From NCBI GenBank assembly GCA_041746415.1, contig JBGTHB010000154.1, positions 1 through 13,695 on the forward strand: a stretch of 13,695 nucleotides of DNA, read 5' to 3'. Position numbers and translations under genes: made by a program. Below are positions 13,267 to 13,695 of this stretch, in pieces. This DNA is from JBGTHB01 sp041746415. GTDB lineage: Bacteria > Pseudomonadota > Gammaproteobacteria > Coxiellales > Coxiellaceae. The notes under the pieces are model-generated. The model ran no database searches and was not told the origin of the DNA. It saw nothing but the letters and a program-made list of their open reading frames with translations. How positions within the stretch are numbered: position 1 is the first letter of the stretch; each line of letters begins with the position of its first letter.

Positions 13267-13695
13267 ATGAATATTACTCTTTCCACAGGAACTAGATATA
13301 ACCTCAACAATTCTCAGCATAAGCGTCGCTTGAGAAAATATATTCCTCAGTTGCGTGAGCGCGATCAAACCGAAGAATTAAATATTATCTGCAAGCAGAT
13401 GGAAAATGCAGCGATGCTGGATCGGCAGACGCTTGAACTCTATCACTTAGCAAAAAACACTATGGTTGAGACGACTGAGTTTGCGACAGGTTATTACGCG
13501 CCGAGTGCGGATGAAAAAAACAATACTAATAATCGTTATAGTTTCATCCATGGCAAGTTTTATCGTTTGCCCGTGGCAAAAAATGACGAGGCCGTAGTTT
13601 ATGCGCTGCTCACTAAATACGGTTATGAGCGATGCAGAAATGAACGCAATTCCGACGTTTGTCTCAACTTAAGACGTGCTATCAATAAATTTATT
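13267..13695 (+). CDS. unknown protein, 5' part only (runs off the right edge)
   Basis: An open frame of 143 codons without a stop starts at ATG 13267, preceded by AAAGAGA at 13254-13260 as a plausible Shine-Dalgarno. It begins MNITLSTGTRYNLNNSQHKR, has no signal peptide or membrane segment, and is hydrophilic with many Asn, Arg, Lys and Glu residues. A basic N-terminal part (HKRRLRKYIPQLRERD) is followed by a helical-looking segment (TEELNIICKQMENAAMLDRQ). I recognise no family. It lies 11 bp after the SDR gene and may be co-transcribed. The stretch is typical in base composition for this window. A cytosolic or type-IV-secreted effector is one guess; nothing seen here proves it. Confidence 0.65.
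   Translation, partial: MNITLSTGTRYNLNNSQHKRRLRKYIPQLRERDQTEELNIICKQMENAAMLDRQTLELYHLAKNTMVETTEFATGYYAPSADEKNNTNNRYSFIHGKFYRLPVAKNDEAVVYALLTKYGYERCRNERNSDVCLNLRRAINKFI

Overview
The window is a moderately AT-rich, gene-dense stretch of a Gram-negative chromosome. Outer-membrane phospholipase A (PldA), an MltB-type lytic transglycosylase and a lipobox lipoprotein all require an outer membrane. The mixture of genes (pdxH beside mmsA/mmsB, a secreted HAD acid phosphatase of the kind seen in Legionella and Coxiella, PldA, and short Cys-rich secreted proteins) suggests a gammaproteobacterium, plausibly in or near the Legionellales. That placement is inference from gene content and was not tested by a search. 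No tRNA, rRNA, CRISPR array, transposase or integrase gene was seen.

Layout. Positions 1-3692, all on +, form a tight run: the 3' end of a LysE/RhtB-type exporter, pdxH (PLP synthesis), mmsA and mmsB (distal valine catabolism), and a small secreted six-cysteine protein whose start codon overlaps the mmsB stop. Positions 3749-5390 carry a periplasmic MltB-like lytic transglycosylase and a SAM-dependent O-methyltransferase, also on +. Positions 5445-7425 on - carry a SAP-like/DUF6434-like protein and a DinB-type Y-family polymerase. Positions 7494-9094 on + carry a lipoprotein SGNH esterase and pldA, a compact envelope-lipid hydrolase pair. From 9111 to 12327 four units lie on -: an MFS exporter, a fragment of a phosphatase 3' end, an unrecognised two-membrane-segment protein ('gene X'), and an intact secreted HAD acid phosphatase. 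From 12443 on + come an SDR oxidoreductase and an unrecognised gene that runs off the right edge.

The most unusual structure is at 10364-11580. A 158-bp sequence made of the last ~40 codons of the phosphatase plus 38 bp of downstream DNA occurs twice in direct orientation, offset by exactly 1059 bp and differing at only 5 positions, and gene X is enclosed between the copies. The phosphatase remains intact, and gene X and the MFS gene inherit the same upstream 38 bp at almost the same distance from their start codons. This is the geometry of a small cassette integrated at, and regenerating, a gene 3' end, or of a collapsed tandem phosphatase duplication that received a cargo gene. Weaker leads are a probably leaderless lipoprotein mRNA at 7494, a PldA with a substituted calcium-site position and a Lys/Thr/Asn-rich linker, and several genes of unknown role.
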